From the NCBI GenBank assembly GCA_033675265.1, contig JAUJYZ010000616.1:348001-412000 (forward strand): a stretch of 64,000 nt of DNA, read 5' to 3'. The notes below the pieces were generated by a model. That model was not told where the DNA came from and ran no database searches. It saw only the letters and a program-made list of their open reading frames with translations. Source of the stretch: Actinostola sp. cb2023. Lineage: Eukaryota; Cnidaria; Anthozoa; Actiniaria; Actinostolidae. The position numbers and the translations under genes are program-made. Below are positions 1 to 13,500 of the stretch, piece by piece; the stretch's first letter is position 1; the number at the start of each line of letters is the position of its first letter.

Positions 1-743
1 ACATGATTTTATTCATCTGTGCATATGATAAGTCCGATACAATCGCCCGCGGCTCGACATTGTAATATTTTGTTCAGGTCGTTGAGTTTAATTTATGCAA
101 ATAATGCGATTACCAGCAAGCTGACCAATCAGCTTCTTTGACCAGAATCGGATCAAAAATGACGTCCCAGTACAGGAATGTTGCCCTTACAACGCAGACG
201 CTTCTTTCGGGAGACCCCTGTGGCGAGCGAAAAAAAGCGGCTGTATTCGCAGGCTACACAGTTGTATGGTATTCTCTGTAATCTCTTTGTGTTGTTCCAC
301 ATGTGTATCAACATTTGCAGGAATATTTCATAGTCTCGTATTGCAAACACAGTACACACGAGGGAATGTATTGTACATAAGTTTCTTCATTTTGTCCCAG
401 CTGCAATATGACCATTATTATCAAACTAATGGATACATGTGGTGAATGGTCTTTCAAAATGTATATGGGTCGCACAAAATTGTAGTCAAATTTCACAGGT
501 CTCAGCGTCTATTATTTGAAGTGGTTCTGTATGTCTCACAGTCTCAATTTATTGGCTAAGCCATCACAGACTCTTGGGTTTGGTCTCGCATTTTAATAAG
601 TTTAAAAAAAAAGTCTTTGGTTCACAGAGAAAAATGCTTGACTTGCCTTCTCAGAAAGTCTTGAATTTACCACCTACCACCAGCCCTTATGGATATAGTG
701 TCCCGTACTGCCCCATATATTATATGTAAATTATTATATTGGT

Positions 744-1028
744 ATATAGCTAATTGCATAATCGTTGTCGGGTTGAAAATCATGAAAGCTATGACCAAAA
801 GGAATTCTGGGAAATTAAACCTCTCAAATAACACCATCAAATCATCGACCTTTTTGTCCAGACTTGTAGGATCTTAGTTAAATAGCTCATATACCTTCAA
901 AACTACGAGAACATTGAATATATCTGCATGTAATGTGGCTCATGAACTGATTTCCCATCTATCCTTGCGGTCTCAGCTTCTATGATTTATGATTTTCAAC
1001 CCGACAACGATTATGCAATTAGCTATAT
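744..1028. mobile_element. Foldback MITE, ~285 bp
   Basis: Terminal inverted repeats of about 40 bp (ATATAGCTAATTGCATAATC, continuing CGTTGTCGGGTTGAAAATCAT, at 744-784) are mirrored at 987-1028. There is no coding capacity. It lies in the 5' intron or upstream region of MRE11. Confidence 0.8.
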
Positions 1029-1051
1029 ATGTTTGTGACTGTAAATAGAGG

Positions 1052-1187
1052 TTATTACACGGGTAGTTGTGTAATACGGCTGGATATTTTTATGAGTCGT
1101 GCCGTATTTTGACGAGCCGTAGGCGAGTCAAAATACAAACAGACGAGTAAAAATATCCAGCCGTATTACACAACTACCCGTGTAATA
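1052..1187. mobile_element. Foldback MITE, ~136 bp, TTA-ended
   Basis: Nearly perfect inverted repeats of about 40 bp start TTATTACACGGGTAGTTGTG and mirror at 1147-1187; the middle also folds (TATTTTGACGAGCC / GGCGAGTCAAAATA). Whether TTA is target-site duplication or element end cannot be decided here. The remaining stretches of 1-1398 show no recognisable gene; the missing first MRE11 exon may be hidden there or lie to the left. Confidence 0.8.
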
Positions 1188-1398
1188 AATTGTTTATTAT
1201 ACGACAACAAAATTAACAAAAAAACAAACGTCTTTTTCTCTTTCTTTTTATTTGCGACCGGACAAAACAAGAAACAAACTGAGCGCGCATGCAAAATTGA
1301 CGTGTCCAAATTCTAAAACGTGTAATACGCTGTCATATTTGTACTCATATCTGTACTGTAAGATTACAAGTTGTGTAATAAACTGCTTTATTCTTCAG

Positions 1399-1571
1399 CA
1401 ACAGACATCCATCTTGGTTATGCTGAGAAAGATCAAATTAGAGGACACGATTCCTTAGTTACTTTTGAAGAGATTCTAGAAATAGCCAAGAATCATAATG
1501 TAAGGGACCATTGCATAATCAATCTATCTTTCTATCTACTATATCTATCTCCGGGGGGGGGGGGGGGGGGT

Positions 1572-1645
<74 letters not shown>

Positions 1646-4362
1646 ACTCCTTTATATGGGTTATACAGGGAAGGAACAGGGTATACAAATCACTGTTTCT
1701 GTCTGGACCAGGGGTATATTTTACATTAAAAGGCCTCTTACGTTATATGAAACAGTAAAGGTAAATAAGATCGAATCCTTCAGGTAGAATTGCCCACTTC
1801 TTTTTTTTTTTTTTTTTTGTCCACTTTAATTGCTATGACTATGAAATGCTTGACAATCCAAAAAGGCAAAACCTTTTGTTCAGAAATCTTCATATCGCCT
1901 CAAACAGCATGTCACCACTCAAGCGTTTAAATTGTTTTATTAATGTTCTTTCATATGTACTGTAGGTTGACTTTGTACTGCTTGGAGGAGATCTCTTCCA
2001 TGAAAACAAGCCATCAAGAAAGACATCACATGCTTGTATGTCTCTACTTAGAAAGTACTGTATGGGGGACAAGTCATGTCAAGTAGAATATCTGAGTGAT
2101 CAGTCTGTCAACTTTTCTACTAGCAAGTATGTTATACACTGGTTTGGAGTGGTTTAGACACCGCTGTACTCCTTGACAAAATATGCATTTACCCAGGGGT
2201 AGCTTCAAAGAGTCTATATGTAAATTATGCACAAATACGTGTACGTGCGAGATCACGAAAAAATGCTGACATTGGATAATATAAATGATTTTTTAACTGC
2301 ACTGGTTATTCTCTGAATTTGTGGCTAAACCCTAAGCAAATGCATCTTTTGTCATCTCAAACATCTATCAGTATGTACCCTATGGATATTGTAATTATTT
2401 GCAAACATTTGCTAATAAACTGAGTTAAATAATGGTAAAATCATGTATTGAAAGATCATATATATATTATGTACACATATGTAGTTTAGAATATCCCAAA
2501 AGTGGAGTAGAAATAACTAGTACAAACACTAAAACTGAGCAATGTTTTGTGCAAAATAGTACAAAATAGTACTAAATAGCACTAATAGAAAACAATAGAG
2601 CGCAGTCATTATATCCATGAAATAAAAATAAAATAGTTTATAGCACTTCATACCACCAAACTATCAATAGTATTGTACTGTTTTTGTTGCATGGTTTAAA
2701 GTGCCTATGAAAAGAAAAAACAGACCTCGTTTTTATTTGCTACTACGAAAGTTTACTATTTGCTTGTTTACATGACGTTAATAAAAAGTGAATTGAGCTA
2801 CGGGAACATTTTTTATTTCGCGCACGAAGTTGGGCATTTTGGGTTTCAAAGTGCGACAATTCCCGCTCGGTCAAACTATAGAAATGTACAACCTCTTGAC
2901 GTCACCAAGCCATTGTCAAGGGCCCAGTCTCTTGTCGCACATTTTGGTTGAAAATGATAATTTTCGAACCGCGAAAAGGAAATGTTCGCACTCTCAAAGT
3001 CGATGTTTAAATACAGCAAATGTTCAGAGAAAGACCAAACAACAATAATGTACAATAAAACAAGGATCGACATTTTTGTTTCATAGGCACTTTAAGTGTT
3101 TGTACCCTAATGGAAATGAAACCATTATAAAGGGTTTGACAGGTGCAAAATACATGAAAACAAGGCCTTTAGGCTTGTACATGTACTACAATTTTTATGT
3201 CATTTTAATTCCCTGCAGATTCCCTGTTGTTAATTATGAAGATCCAAATCTAAACATATCCATGCCTGTATTTTCAATACATGGTAACCATGACGACCCA
3301 GCTGGGGTAAGTAACCATGGTGACACCCAACACGTTATCATAGTAATTCCACTGATGCTCTTCAACTCAAAACACAAGCTAAAGTTATTGTCCAAGTGCA
3401 ACCTTCAAAAAGTCATGTCTGAATGGAAAATTATTAGCTGTCAATCAAACAATTAGGGAGTGTCCAGCCTCTAACCAATCATAGCAAAGCTAGTTTGATT
3501 GATGGCCGTCTGGACTAGAGTTGTTCTGAAAGGGTTGTAATTTCAAGGTTGCACAAACATTACATAGTGATTAGCTCGTCTATAGCATCTGAGGCCTTAT
3601 GCACCTCGTATAGGTGCAAAGAAGATAGGTGACAGGTACATTGTAGGTATAACATAGAAAACATACAATGAACGGCAGACGTGTTGCTATGTTACAGTGC
3701 ACTTCACATCACTTCTGATGAACTAGCTGGTTCGAAGTTTGTTCTGAAGTTCCGAAGTCCGCCGTTCATTTGTCAAACTCTGAACTTGCTTCTCACTTGG
3801 AAACTATAGCAAATTCAGTAATTAAATCCAAAACTTCTTTAGGGAGAGAACTGCCATGTTTTGTAAATACCATTCACTTTGCATATTGAGTTTGAACTTC
3901 AATTCCAACAAATTTCCAAATTCACACAGGAATCGAGTTTGAAGTTCGTTCAAAGTTCCCAAGTTCAAGGAGAACTTTGTAACTTCCAAACTAACTTTGA
4001 ACCCCACTCATCGAAAGCGATATGCAAAATGCTCTGTGAAGCAAGCCCACAATAAAGTGCTAAAGCAAAAAATTCACAACTATGTTTTATGTAATGAATC
4101 AACAGGATGGTAATTTATGTGCCCTGGATTTGCTCAGTGTGTGTGGTCTTGTTAACTACTTTGGACGGCCATCCTCTGTTGACGACATAACAGTTTCACC
4201 GATCCTCCTGCAAAAGGGTACAGCCAAGATGGCATTGTATGGCCTTGGGTCTGTCAGGGATGAGAGGTTGCACAGAACATTCCTAAATCAGAAAGTTAAA
4301 ATGTTACGACCTAAAGAAGACCCAGATTCGTGGTTCAACTTACTTGTCTTACATCAAAATAG
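1399..4362 (+). CDS. MRE11: MRE11 exons for phosphoesterase motifs I-III and the first metal/catalytic His
   Basis: There are four exons. 1399-1499 carries ATDIHLGY (motif I, Asp and His metal ligands); it starts in phase 1 and ends in phase 0. 1966-2126 carries [14 protein letters not shown] (motif II bridging Asp) and the family-typical KYCMGD and LSDQSVNF. 3219-3306 carries [12 protein letters not shown] (motif III Asn-His). 4106-4362 carries [24 protein letters not shown] and LVLHQNR, whose His corresponds to human His217. Exon 4106-4362 ends in phase 2 (AG), as expected before a residue that completes Arg. Introns begin gtaagg, gtatgt, gtaagt and gtagaa. All four exons are intact and read cleanly. 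Confidence 0.95.
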
Positions 4363-7300
4363 GTAGAAAATGTAGATATTCAATATGTGATAATGTAGAA
4401 CATATATGGGCTATCATGCAGACAGATAGACATACTGACAGACAGACAGATGAAGAAACAAACAGACAGACAGTCTGACTATGAAGTAGACTGACAACAG
4501 ACAGAGAGACAGACAGACATTCTGACAGGCAGACACACAGACAGACAGATAGTTGAAGAAACAGACTAACTGACTGACAACCATTCAGACAGACAGACAG
4601 ACATTATGACAGACAGACAGACACACAGACTATATGGGTTAACATGCAGATAGACAGACAGACATTCTGACAGACAGACACACAGACAGATAGACAGTTG
4701 AAGAAACAGACTAACTGACTGACAACCATTCAGACAGACAGACAGACATTATGACAGACAGACAGACACACAGACTATATGGGCTAACATGCAGACAGAC
4801 AGACAGACAGTTGAAAAAACAGACTGACTTTAATACTGACAACCATTCAGACAGACAGACATTCTGACAGACAGACACACAGACTATATGGGTTAACATG
4901 CAGATAGACAGACAGACATTCTGACAGACAGACACACAGACTATATGGGTTAACATGCAGACAGACACAGATGAAGAAACAGACTAAGAAGCAGACTGAC
5001 AACCATGCAGACAGACAGACAGACATTCTGACAGACAGACAGATGAAGAAACAGACTGACTGACTGACAACCATTCAGACAGACAGACATTCTGACAGAC
5101 AGACACACAGACTATATGGGTTAACATGCAGACAGACACAGATGAAGAAACAGACTAAGAAGCAGACTGACAACCATGCAGACAGACAGACAGACATTCT
5201 GACAGACAGACTATATGGGCTAACATGCAGACAGACAGACATTCTGACAGACAGACACACAGACTATATGGGTTAACATGCAGACAGACACAGATGAAGA
5301 AACAGACTAAGAAGCAGACTGACAACCATGCATCAGACAGACAGACAGACATCTGTTGACAGACAGACACATGAAGAATCAAAGCAGACTACAACCATTG
5401 GTAACTGAAGACTCCATGACAGAATACACAGAGACTTTGTGGTCAAACATCCAGACAGACACCTTTGGAATTCAGACTAAGAAGCAGACTACATGGAGAA
5501 ATTTGTTTCTGATCAAAGGGTACTTGGATTATTCTTGCAGACAGACAGACATTTCAACAGACATTAGACTATATAGCTAAACTACGTCACGCGTGACCAG
5601 TAAATCGGAACATTCAACTGAAGTTTTGAAGTCTAGACTCGAGTCTCGAACATTCAGAAAGAAAAATCAAATCTCCACGAATATATCTATAAGAAAAAAG
5701 TATCAGATATCTGTTTACTCAGGCTGTTGTGATTGCAGAGTATGTAGGCTTAGCTGGCACAAATTTTCATCCAAGTTAATTTTAATTTTATGAATGTTTT
5801 CGTGAAAATAGTTAGTGGTCTGTAGGAGATTCCGTTGGACTTTGAAATGCTCAAGCCGTTTTTTGAAATGTTGATTTCAAGTGTACGAATTACCAGTCAC
5901 GCGTGACATAGTTTAGCTATTTTTAATAAGTTAATGAGATTTTAGGAGCAATATGCCAAAGTTTTAGATGTCGCAGCCTTGGCAGATCTACACTGAAGTC
6001 TGTACATCAAAATGAGCAAGTGGAAGGAAGAGGAGGAAAGGGAGGGGAGTGAGAGATGAGAGAGAGGAGATTTACTTCAAGGCTGCTCACACCCAGGGCT
6101 GAACTCTTTCATGTAAATAGAATGGTTCTGAAAGTTGGATCAAATTTGCTTTGCACAGCAGTAGCATAGATGTCTCCTCTGTTTCGGCAACTTGCTGGTC
6201 TACCTGTGGTAATTAATGGAGGAGGGGGACTGGATGTTAGCCACAGGAAGACCAAAGCTGAAGTTGCCTTCAAGAGAGCTACTAGGATGATCAATATTAT
6301 TCATGTATATGAATTTAATGAACTAGACATGTAGGCATTCTTGAAGTCAAAGCTGACAAAGCATTCCAGATCACTAAGTGATCAAACTCCAATAAAGACA
6401 GTAAGACCTTTCTATATGGAAGACATTGTGCTGAGTGATACAGACTTGGACCCAACAGAGGAACAGAAAGTCATGTTTTTCCTTGCCGATAAGGTAAGAT
6501 CTTGCGCAGTATCTCGGAATAATAGAGTATGAGTGGGAAGTAGTTATGGTTATCTGTGATTCATTAGAAAACTGATATCCAAGGCAGAAGATGAGCATAC
6601 AGAAAAAACAGACGACAATCCAATAAACCCCTTATCAGACTTAGAGTAAGTATTTTGTTTGTACAAACACAGTAGAAACCATTTACTTTAATAATATATG
6701 AGAAAATAAATAGTATCAGGTAATCCGTTGGACTTTGAAAAACTTTCTTTCTTTGAAATGTTTATTTCATCCATATGTTGTACCCCTTACCAGTCACGCG
6801 TGACCATTTTGCCAGCCATTTTGCGCATTATCCTATTGGTTCATCTACATGTATCACCATACAATATATCCAATTTTTTAGATTTTATGAGCTAACCAGA
6901 TACATGATATCTGTACAGTTAAATGATCCATGGAAGGAAGAGGATCCATCCATCCCTAGTCATCCATCCCATCCACCCATCCATCCCTAGCCTTCTAGCC
7001 ATCTATCCCACCCAGGGCTGAACCTCTTCCACCCATCCATCCCTAGCCATCTGAAATCCCATCCACCCATCCATGCTTTGCACATCAGTCCCATAGATCC
7101 ATCCCTAGCCATCTATCCCATCCACCCATGGTAATTAATGGATCCCTAGCTAGATCTATATAGCCCATCCACCCAGCTGACCCATCCATCCCTAGCCTAC
7201 TATCCCATCCACCCATCCATCCCTAGCCATCTATCCCATCCACCTAGACATGTAGCCATCTTGAAGTCAAATCTGACCATCCATCCATATCACTAAGATT

Positions 7301-10300
7301 CCACTAATCCACCCATCCATCCCTATATCTATCCCATCCACCCAGTGATCCCTAGCCATCTATCCCCCCACCCATCAACAGAAAGCCATCTATCCCATTG
7401 CCGATAATCCATCTTGCGCAGTATCTATCCCATAGAGTATCCAGTGGGAAGTAGTTCCATATCTGTGATTCAGGTCCACCCATCCTGATATCCAAGGCTA
7501 GCCATCTATCCCATACACCCAACAGATCCCAACCCCATAATCCCCTTATCAGACTATCCATAAGTATTTTGTTTGTACTTCCCACCCACCCAACCATCCC
7601 TAGCCATCTATCCCATCCACCCAGGTAATGACTTTAAGCCAACTATCCATCCACCCATCCATCCCTAGCCATCTATCCCATTCCCCATCCATCCATAGCC
7701 ATCCATCCCATCTACCCATCCCTTATCCATCCCTAGCCATCTATCCCATCCACCCATCCATCCCTTTTCATCTATGTATCCACCTAACCATAAAATAATG
7801 ATATCTATCCCATCCTATCCACCCATCCCATCCATCCATCCCATCCCATCCACCCATCCACCCATCCATCCCTAGCCATCTATCCCATCCACCCATCCAT
7901 CCCTAGCCATCTATCCCATCCACCCATCCATCCCTAGCCATCTATCCCATCCACCCATCCATCCCTAACCATCCATCCACCTATCCATCCCATCCATCCA
8001 TAGCCATCTATCCCATCCACCCATCCATCCCTAGCCATCTATCCCATCCATCCCATCCCCCCCTAGCCATCATCCCATCCATCCCATCCATCCCCTAGCC
8101 ATCCATCCCATCCCCCCATCCATCCCTAGCCATCCATCCATCCCTAGCTACCCATCCATCCCTAGCCAGCCAGCCATCCATCCTGTCCATCCATCTGTCT
8201 GTCCATCCTTTCATCTATCTATCCATTCACCCATCCATTACTTCCTATCTCATCCCTTTGTTCTTCCATCCTTTCCTCTCCCTTTCATCAAGCCTCCCAT
8301 CCTCCACTCTCTTTCTCCAACAACAATTTTTGCTTTTGTTCATCCATCCATCCATTCATCCATCCATTCATTTGTTCGTTCGTTTTTAAAATAATCATAG
8401 GTTGACTACAGTGGTGGGTTCAATTCCTTCAGTACTCAAAGGTTTGGTCAGCAGTTTGTGGACAGAGTGGCCAACCCAAAAGATATTTTACTGTTTTATA
8501 GGAAAAAAGAAGTCAAAAAGAAAGGTAAAATGACTTACTTTATTGTCTTCAATGTGAGACAATCTCAAGAAGATTGGTGGTTTCTAAATAATGATTTATA
8601 CAAATATACAAGTATGTTTCGACTTCCCTCTAATCTGTGTAGCTCAGTGCAGCTCTAAATACACACACAATGGAGCACTGATGGAGGGAGGTGATAGAAG
8701 GTATACCATGTGCTACCCTGCGAGCAGAATTTTTTTTCTACTCGCCCAGGAAGCGACCTGAGCGAGTAGAAAAAAACCTCTGCTCGCAGGGTAACCATGT
8801 GCCCCTATATTTAAAAATGTTGTACCTTTAAAAGTAATGTTATCTGTAAGTAAAAAAATGAAACTTTTTAGACCATAATTATTTAACGTTTTTGAAAATA
8901 TTTCTTCTTATACAACTGTACCTGACATATATGCACCACTGCCACTAGTAGTATACATACCCTATATATAGCACCTTTGGGGGAGGGGTCCTCCTCGGGA
9001 ATGGCCACCATTATTGTCATCGACACCACCATCTCAATCAATCAATATATCAATATACAGCCTTTTGCAAAAAATCTGTCGCGACCAAGTATATCAGTAT
9101 ATCAATATATCAAGTGCATTATGGGTAATTAAATAATCAATTTTAGTCTTAAGTTTGTTGTTTGTAAGTATCTGATGCATATTTTGTAGGAAAACTCTAA
9201 AATAGCATTACCCATAATGCACCCGATATATTGATATATTGATATACTTGAGTGCCAGAATATTTGCAAAGGGCTGTATGCACATGCATACATGCATATG
9301 CACATAAGGTTCTTATATAGTGCATTCGACATTTACAACCAATGGATGACTTTTTCGGGCTGCATTATGATAAGTGCCTACGGCAGCCTTTGAAGAATAA
9401 ATCCATGTATGATCGTTAGTTTTTACTCATTTGGATTCCATTTTCCTTCATCATAGACTCTCATATTCGACCAGATGTAGACGATAGAATGTTGCATCTG
9501 CATCCAGATGCTTTAGATAACATTAGAATGGAAGACTTGATCAAAGACTACTTGACATCTAATGATAATGTAAGTATTACAGACAATGTATTAGGTAACA
9601 TTAGAATGGAAGACTTGATCAAAGATTACTTGACATCTAATGATAATGTAAGAATTGCAAACAATGTATTAGATAACATTAGAATGGAAGACTTGATCAA
9701 AGATTACTTGACATCTAATGATAATGTAAGTATTACAGACAATGTATTAGATAACATTAGAATGGAAGACTTGATCAAAGACTACTTGACATCTAATGAT
9801 AATGTAAGAATTGCAGACAATGCATTAGATAACATTAGAATGAATGGAAGACTTGATCAAAGACTACTTGACATCTAATGATAATGTAAGAATTGCAGAC
9901 AATGCATTAGATAACATTAGAATGGAAGACTTGATCAAAGATTTTTCTCCCTCAGTAAAAACGAACTAGTGAGCTGAAAGTTGTATGCATAGAATATTAG
10001 AATGTAGTGGTAGTGTGTGTGTGTGTGAGAGTACAGTGTCTCCCAATTAGTGAGCAAGCGTTAGAACACATTGGACACTTAAATAAACAGTGTTGTTGTT
10101 CATCAATAGTTTGTATCATCAACCTGTGGTATTTTATTTTAACCGAGCTTTCGAGCAACTTGCTCATCTGTAACCCCGAAGATGAGCAAGTTTCTCGAAA
10201 GCTCGGTTAAAATAAAATACCACAGGTTGATGATACAAACTATTGATGAATCTTCACACAACCTACAAGAATCTTCTTGATCTAGTTCACAATGAATGTG

Positions 10301-10495
10301 GAAAAGAGTCATTCCAAAATACAAGCCTCTCGCTATGTATTTGCTTACATGTATTTTTGGAATTACACTTGAAACATCTGTAACCCCGAAGATGAGCGAG
10401 TTGCTCGAAAGCTCGGTTAAAATAAAATACCACAGGTTGATGATACAAACTATTGATGAATCTTCACACAACCTACAAGAATCTTCTTGATCTAG

Positions 10496-10538
<43 letters not shown>

Positions 10539-13500
10539 GCTGTCGTGTACGTAACACTTACTCTTAGTGCTCGTCTTTCTGTCAGGCTTTACAGCTTTCT
10601 ATCTTAACTGAGACCAGAATGGCACAAGCCCTACGTGAATTTGTCGACAAGGATGAGAATGAAGCCATTAGTACTCTTGTTCACTGGCAGCTAAACCAAA
10701 CACAGAAACACCTGAAACATAGAAATGACTTGAAAGGGGATGAGATTGAAATTGAAGCGAAGAAGTTTGTTGATCGACGCAGAGAACGTGAGGAGCAGAG
10801 AAACGAAGATGACGAAGAAGAAGTCAGAAAGGTAACATTTTTAACCCTTTGACTCCCACAGCGCCCGAAACCGCCCGTAAAAATCGATACTGCTTTGAAA
10901 AATTCTAACTTTCTGAATTTTCGTAACATCGATCTCATGGCCAGTTATTAGTGACAACTAGATAACTCTTCATATTTTAACCTCAAGTAAACTGACTTAC
11001 AGGTCCGATTTCTGGGCATTAGTTCAATTTGTTTGCCATAAAAATCAAAAATGCGTGTTTTTGACGCAATTTTACACCTCGAAAATGAACGACATTTGAC
11101 TTGGATTTTCTTCCAAAATACATCCTTGCGAAACAAAACGCCACTTTCTCAGCAAACTTCCATCTCTCTTCTTGATATAGTCGTGAATTTTGCCCTCTCT
11201 TTTCCTTAACTCGCCGAACAATAGCCATTTCCTTAGGCCCACTTTCGCTAACACGTGTTTTCCTTCTGCACGCCCGAAAAGGATGCCGGGAAACATCCGG
11301 GAATTTCGGCATAGATCTCCCCCGAAAATCCCTCTTTTAAGAATATATAGAGTGTCGAGCCACTCGGTCCTACAGGCAAAATATTGCACCGGTTGCATTC
11401 TTTACAAGTCCAAAGTCGCCAAAAATGCCTTTGTAGGTCCTGGAATCCACCACAGAAAGACCAGAGAGACGATTTCACAATTGAGTCCGCCATTTTGAAT
11501 TTCCAAACGGCAAAGTCGAAATCTGTTCGTGAATTCGTATCTAAACTCCTGAGTTCTTCCAGGAGAACGGTCTCTACCACACCAGTCAAGCTTAATGATG
11601 CTGTCCTGGGGGCTTCTGTGGTGAATAATGGCTATAAACACTCTAAAAATGCAAAATTGACCGCTCCTAGTAGCTACGAGATGCCGTTCCTCGAGGAGAT
11701 TCACCAAAAGAGAAAGATTACGTCAGAACCTGAGCCCGTGGGCTTTCAGAACTGTCAAGATTTCCATGGAAACCCCTTATATGGAATCGAAATTTCCTAT
11801 GGCGTGATTAGGTCCAGAAAATTGCTAAAAAACTCAAAAATCTCTGGGTGTCAAAGGGTTAAAAAGTATTTTTTTTATTTTTTTAAAAAGTTTTAAAGAA
11901 TTTATAAAAATAATTTCTAAGTAAAGGAATGACAAACTCAACTTATATCGGTGTTTCAGGTGTTGGCTGAACGGTCTAATATTCATAATGATGATGATGA
12001 GAATGATCTAAGCGATGATGCTAGTATCAACTCTAAGCCACCAAGTAAACGAGGTAATGATAATAAAGACTTTATTTAACGAGGCATGGGACTGCTGCTG
12101 ATTCATCCACGCTCTCAAAATACATTCATCGTCTGTAAAATGGATGTTCCTCGACGAAAGATAGCAAGAGTAAAAACAAACATACGGCACTCACATGTAG
12201 TTGCCAAAATGCTGGATTACAACCAGACACCACAAAGAGAAGAGCGAGAGAATTGACTCGTGCTTCCTGGACACACTTTCGCTAGGATGTACATTTAGTA
12301 ATTCTAGATATCTGGTATTTTTCCTTTAGGAAGAGGAGCAGCTGGGAGTCAACGAGGAAGAGGTCGAGGGAGTAGAGGAGGCGGTCGTGGACGAGGAGAA
12401 GGGCATGGTAGGGGTAGAGGGGCACAAGCAGGAAGAGGAAGTGCTGTGTCATCTTCAAGGGGGAAAAAGAATCCGCTTATTACAGATTGTAAGTTTATTT
12501 GTTAGTTAATCATTTATTCGTCCATTCATCTATTCATTATCGTTATATCCTTTCATCTTTTATTTCATCATTCGTCCATACAACTATCGTTTCATCCACC
12601 CATCGATCTTTCCATCCGTCCGTCCTCCCATCCGTTCTTCCTCCCATCCGTTCTTCCTCCCATTCGCCTGTCCTCCCATTTGCCCATCCTCCCATTCGCC
12701 GTCCTCCCATCCGTCCGTCCTCCCATTCGCCCGTCCTCCCATTCGCCCGTCCTCCCATTCATTCATCCATCCGTTCGTCCGTCCTTTCATTCGTCCATCC
12801 ATCCATCCGTTCGTCCGTCCTTTCATTCGTCCATCCATCCGTTCGGTCCTTTCATTCATCCATTCATTCGTTAGTGTCGTCCAAGAGCACAAAGCTCGTT
12901 CAAAATACGAACGTGCAGTCTCCTATATTTGTCACCTCTTTTTTCGATTGTGTCTCACGTGACCGGTTTCTTTGCAGCATTTTCATTTGGCTCGGGAACC
13001 AGTAAACACGATGCAACAGTAAGTACACAGTATTTCATTTCTGGATTTCCCACCATGAATATCCTACCATTTCCTCCTCCACTTTTCTACCTCTTTCTAT
13101 CTTTCCCACCATCCATTTCACGGAAATTTTCTTCTCTCATCCATCTCCATCCCTCGGAAACATTCAAACCAGTGGAAAATGAAACCACAACAAATATGCT
13201 TCCCAGGACCAATTTCTTGTAACAAGTTAAGTTGTAGCAATTTCTTGTTGTAGACGATCAGCAGTTCAGACGAGGAGGATGGATTCAACGTCAATCTATC
13301 CAATCACAGAACTAGTACCCAGTAAGTGAATTAATTACTCGTAACCAGGCTCCTCTCTGCCCTAAAGAAGGCAGAGGGCCTGGGTAACAGACTGCTAAGA
13401 TTGATTCGTTGTTTTTATTTCAGGGTGAAAGTGCCTCCATCGAGATCGAAAAAGAGAGCTATACAATACGATGTAAGTACCTAGGCCCTACTATTGCTCA

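Noticed and set aside
4711..5382. Cys/Leu/Val-rich minus-strand ORFs
   Set aside because: Translation of the CAGA minisatellite.
6150..6325. Reading frame [20 protein letters not shown] as a further MRE11 exon
   Set aside because: It matches nothing expected between LHQNR and HVGILEV and ends before the acceptor at 6326; no family recognised.
10139..10490. Hammerhead ribozyme of a Penelope-like element
   Set aside because: No CTGATGA...GAAA core could be found in the inverted repeats.
11384..11896. 170-codon ORF in the MRE11 intron
   Set aside because: It lies entirely in a piggyBac-like non-autonomous repeat; the second copy at 17553-18539 breaks the frame, and overlapping frames of similar length occur on the other strand.
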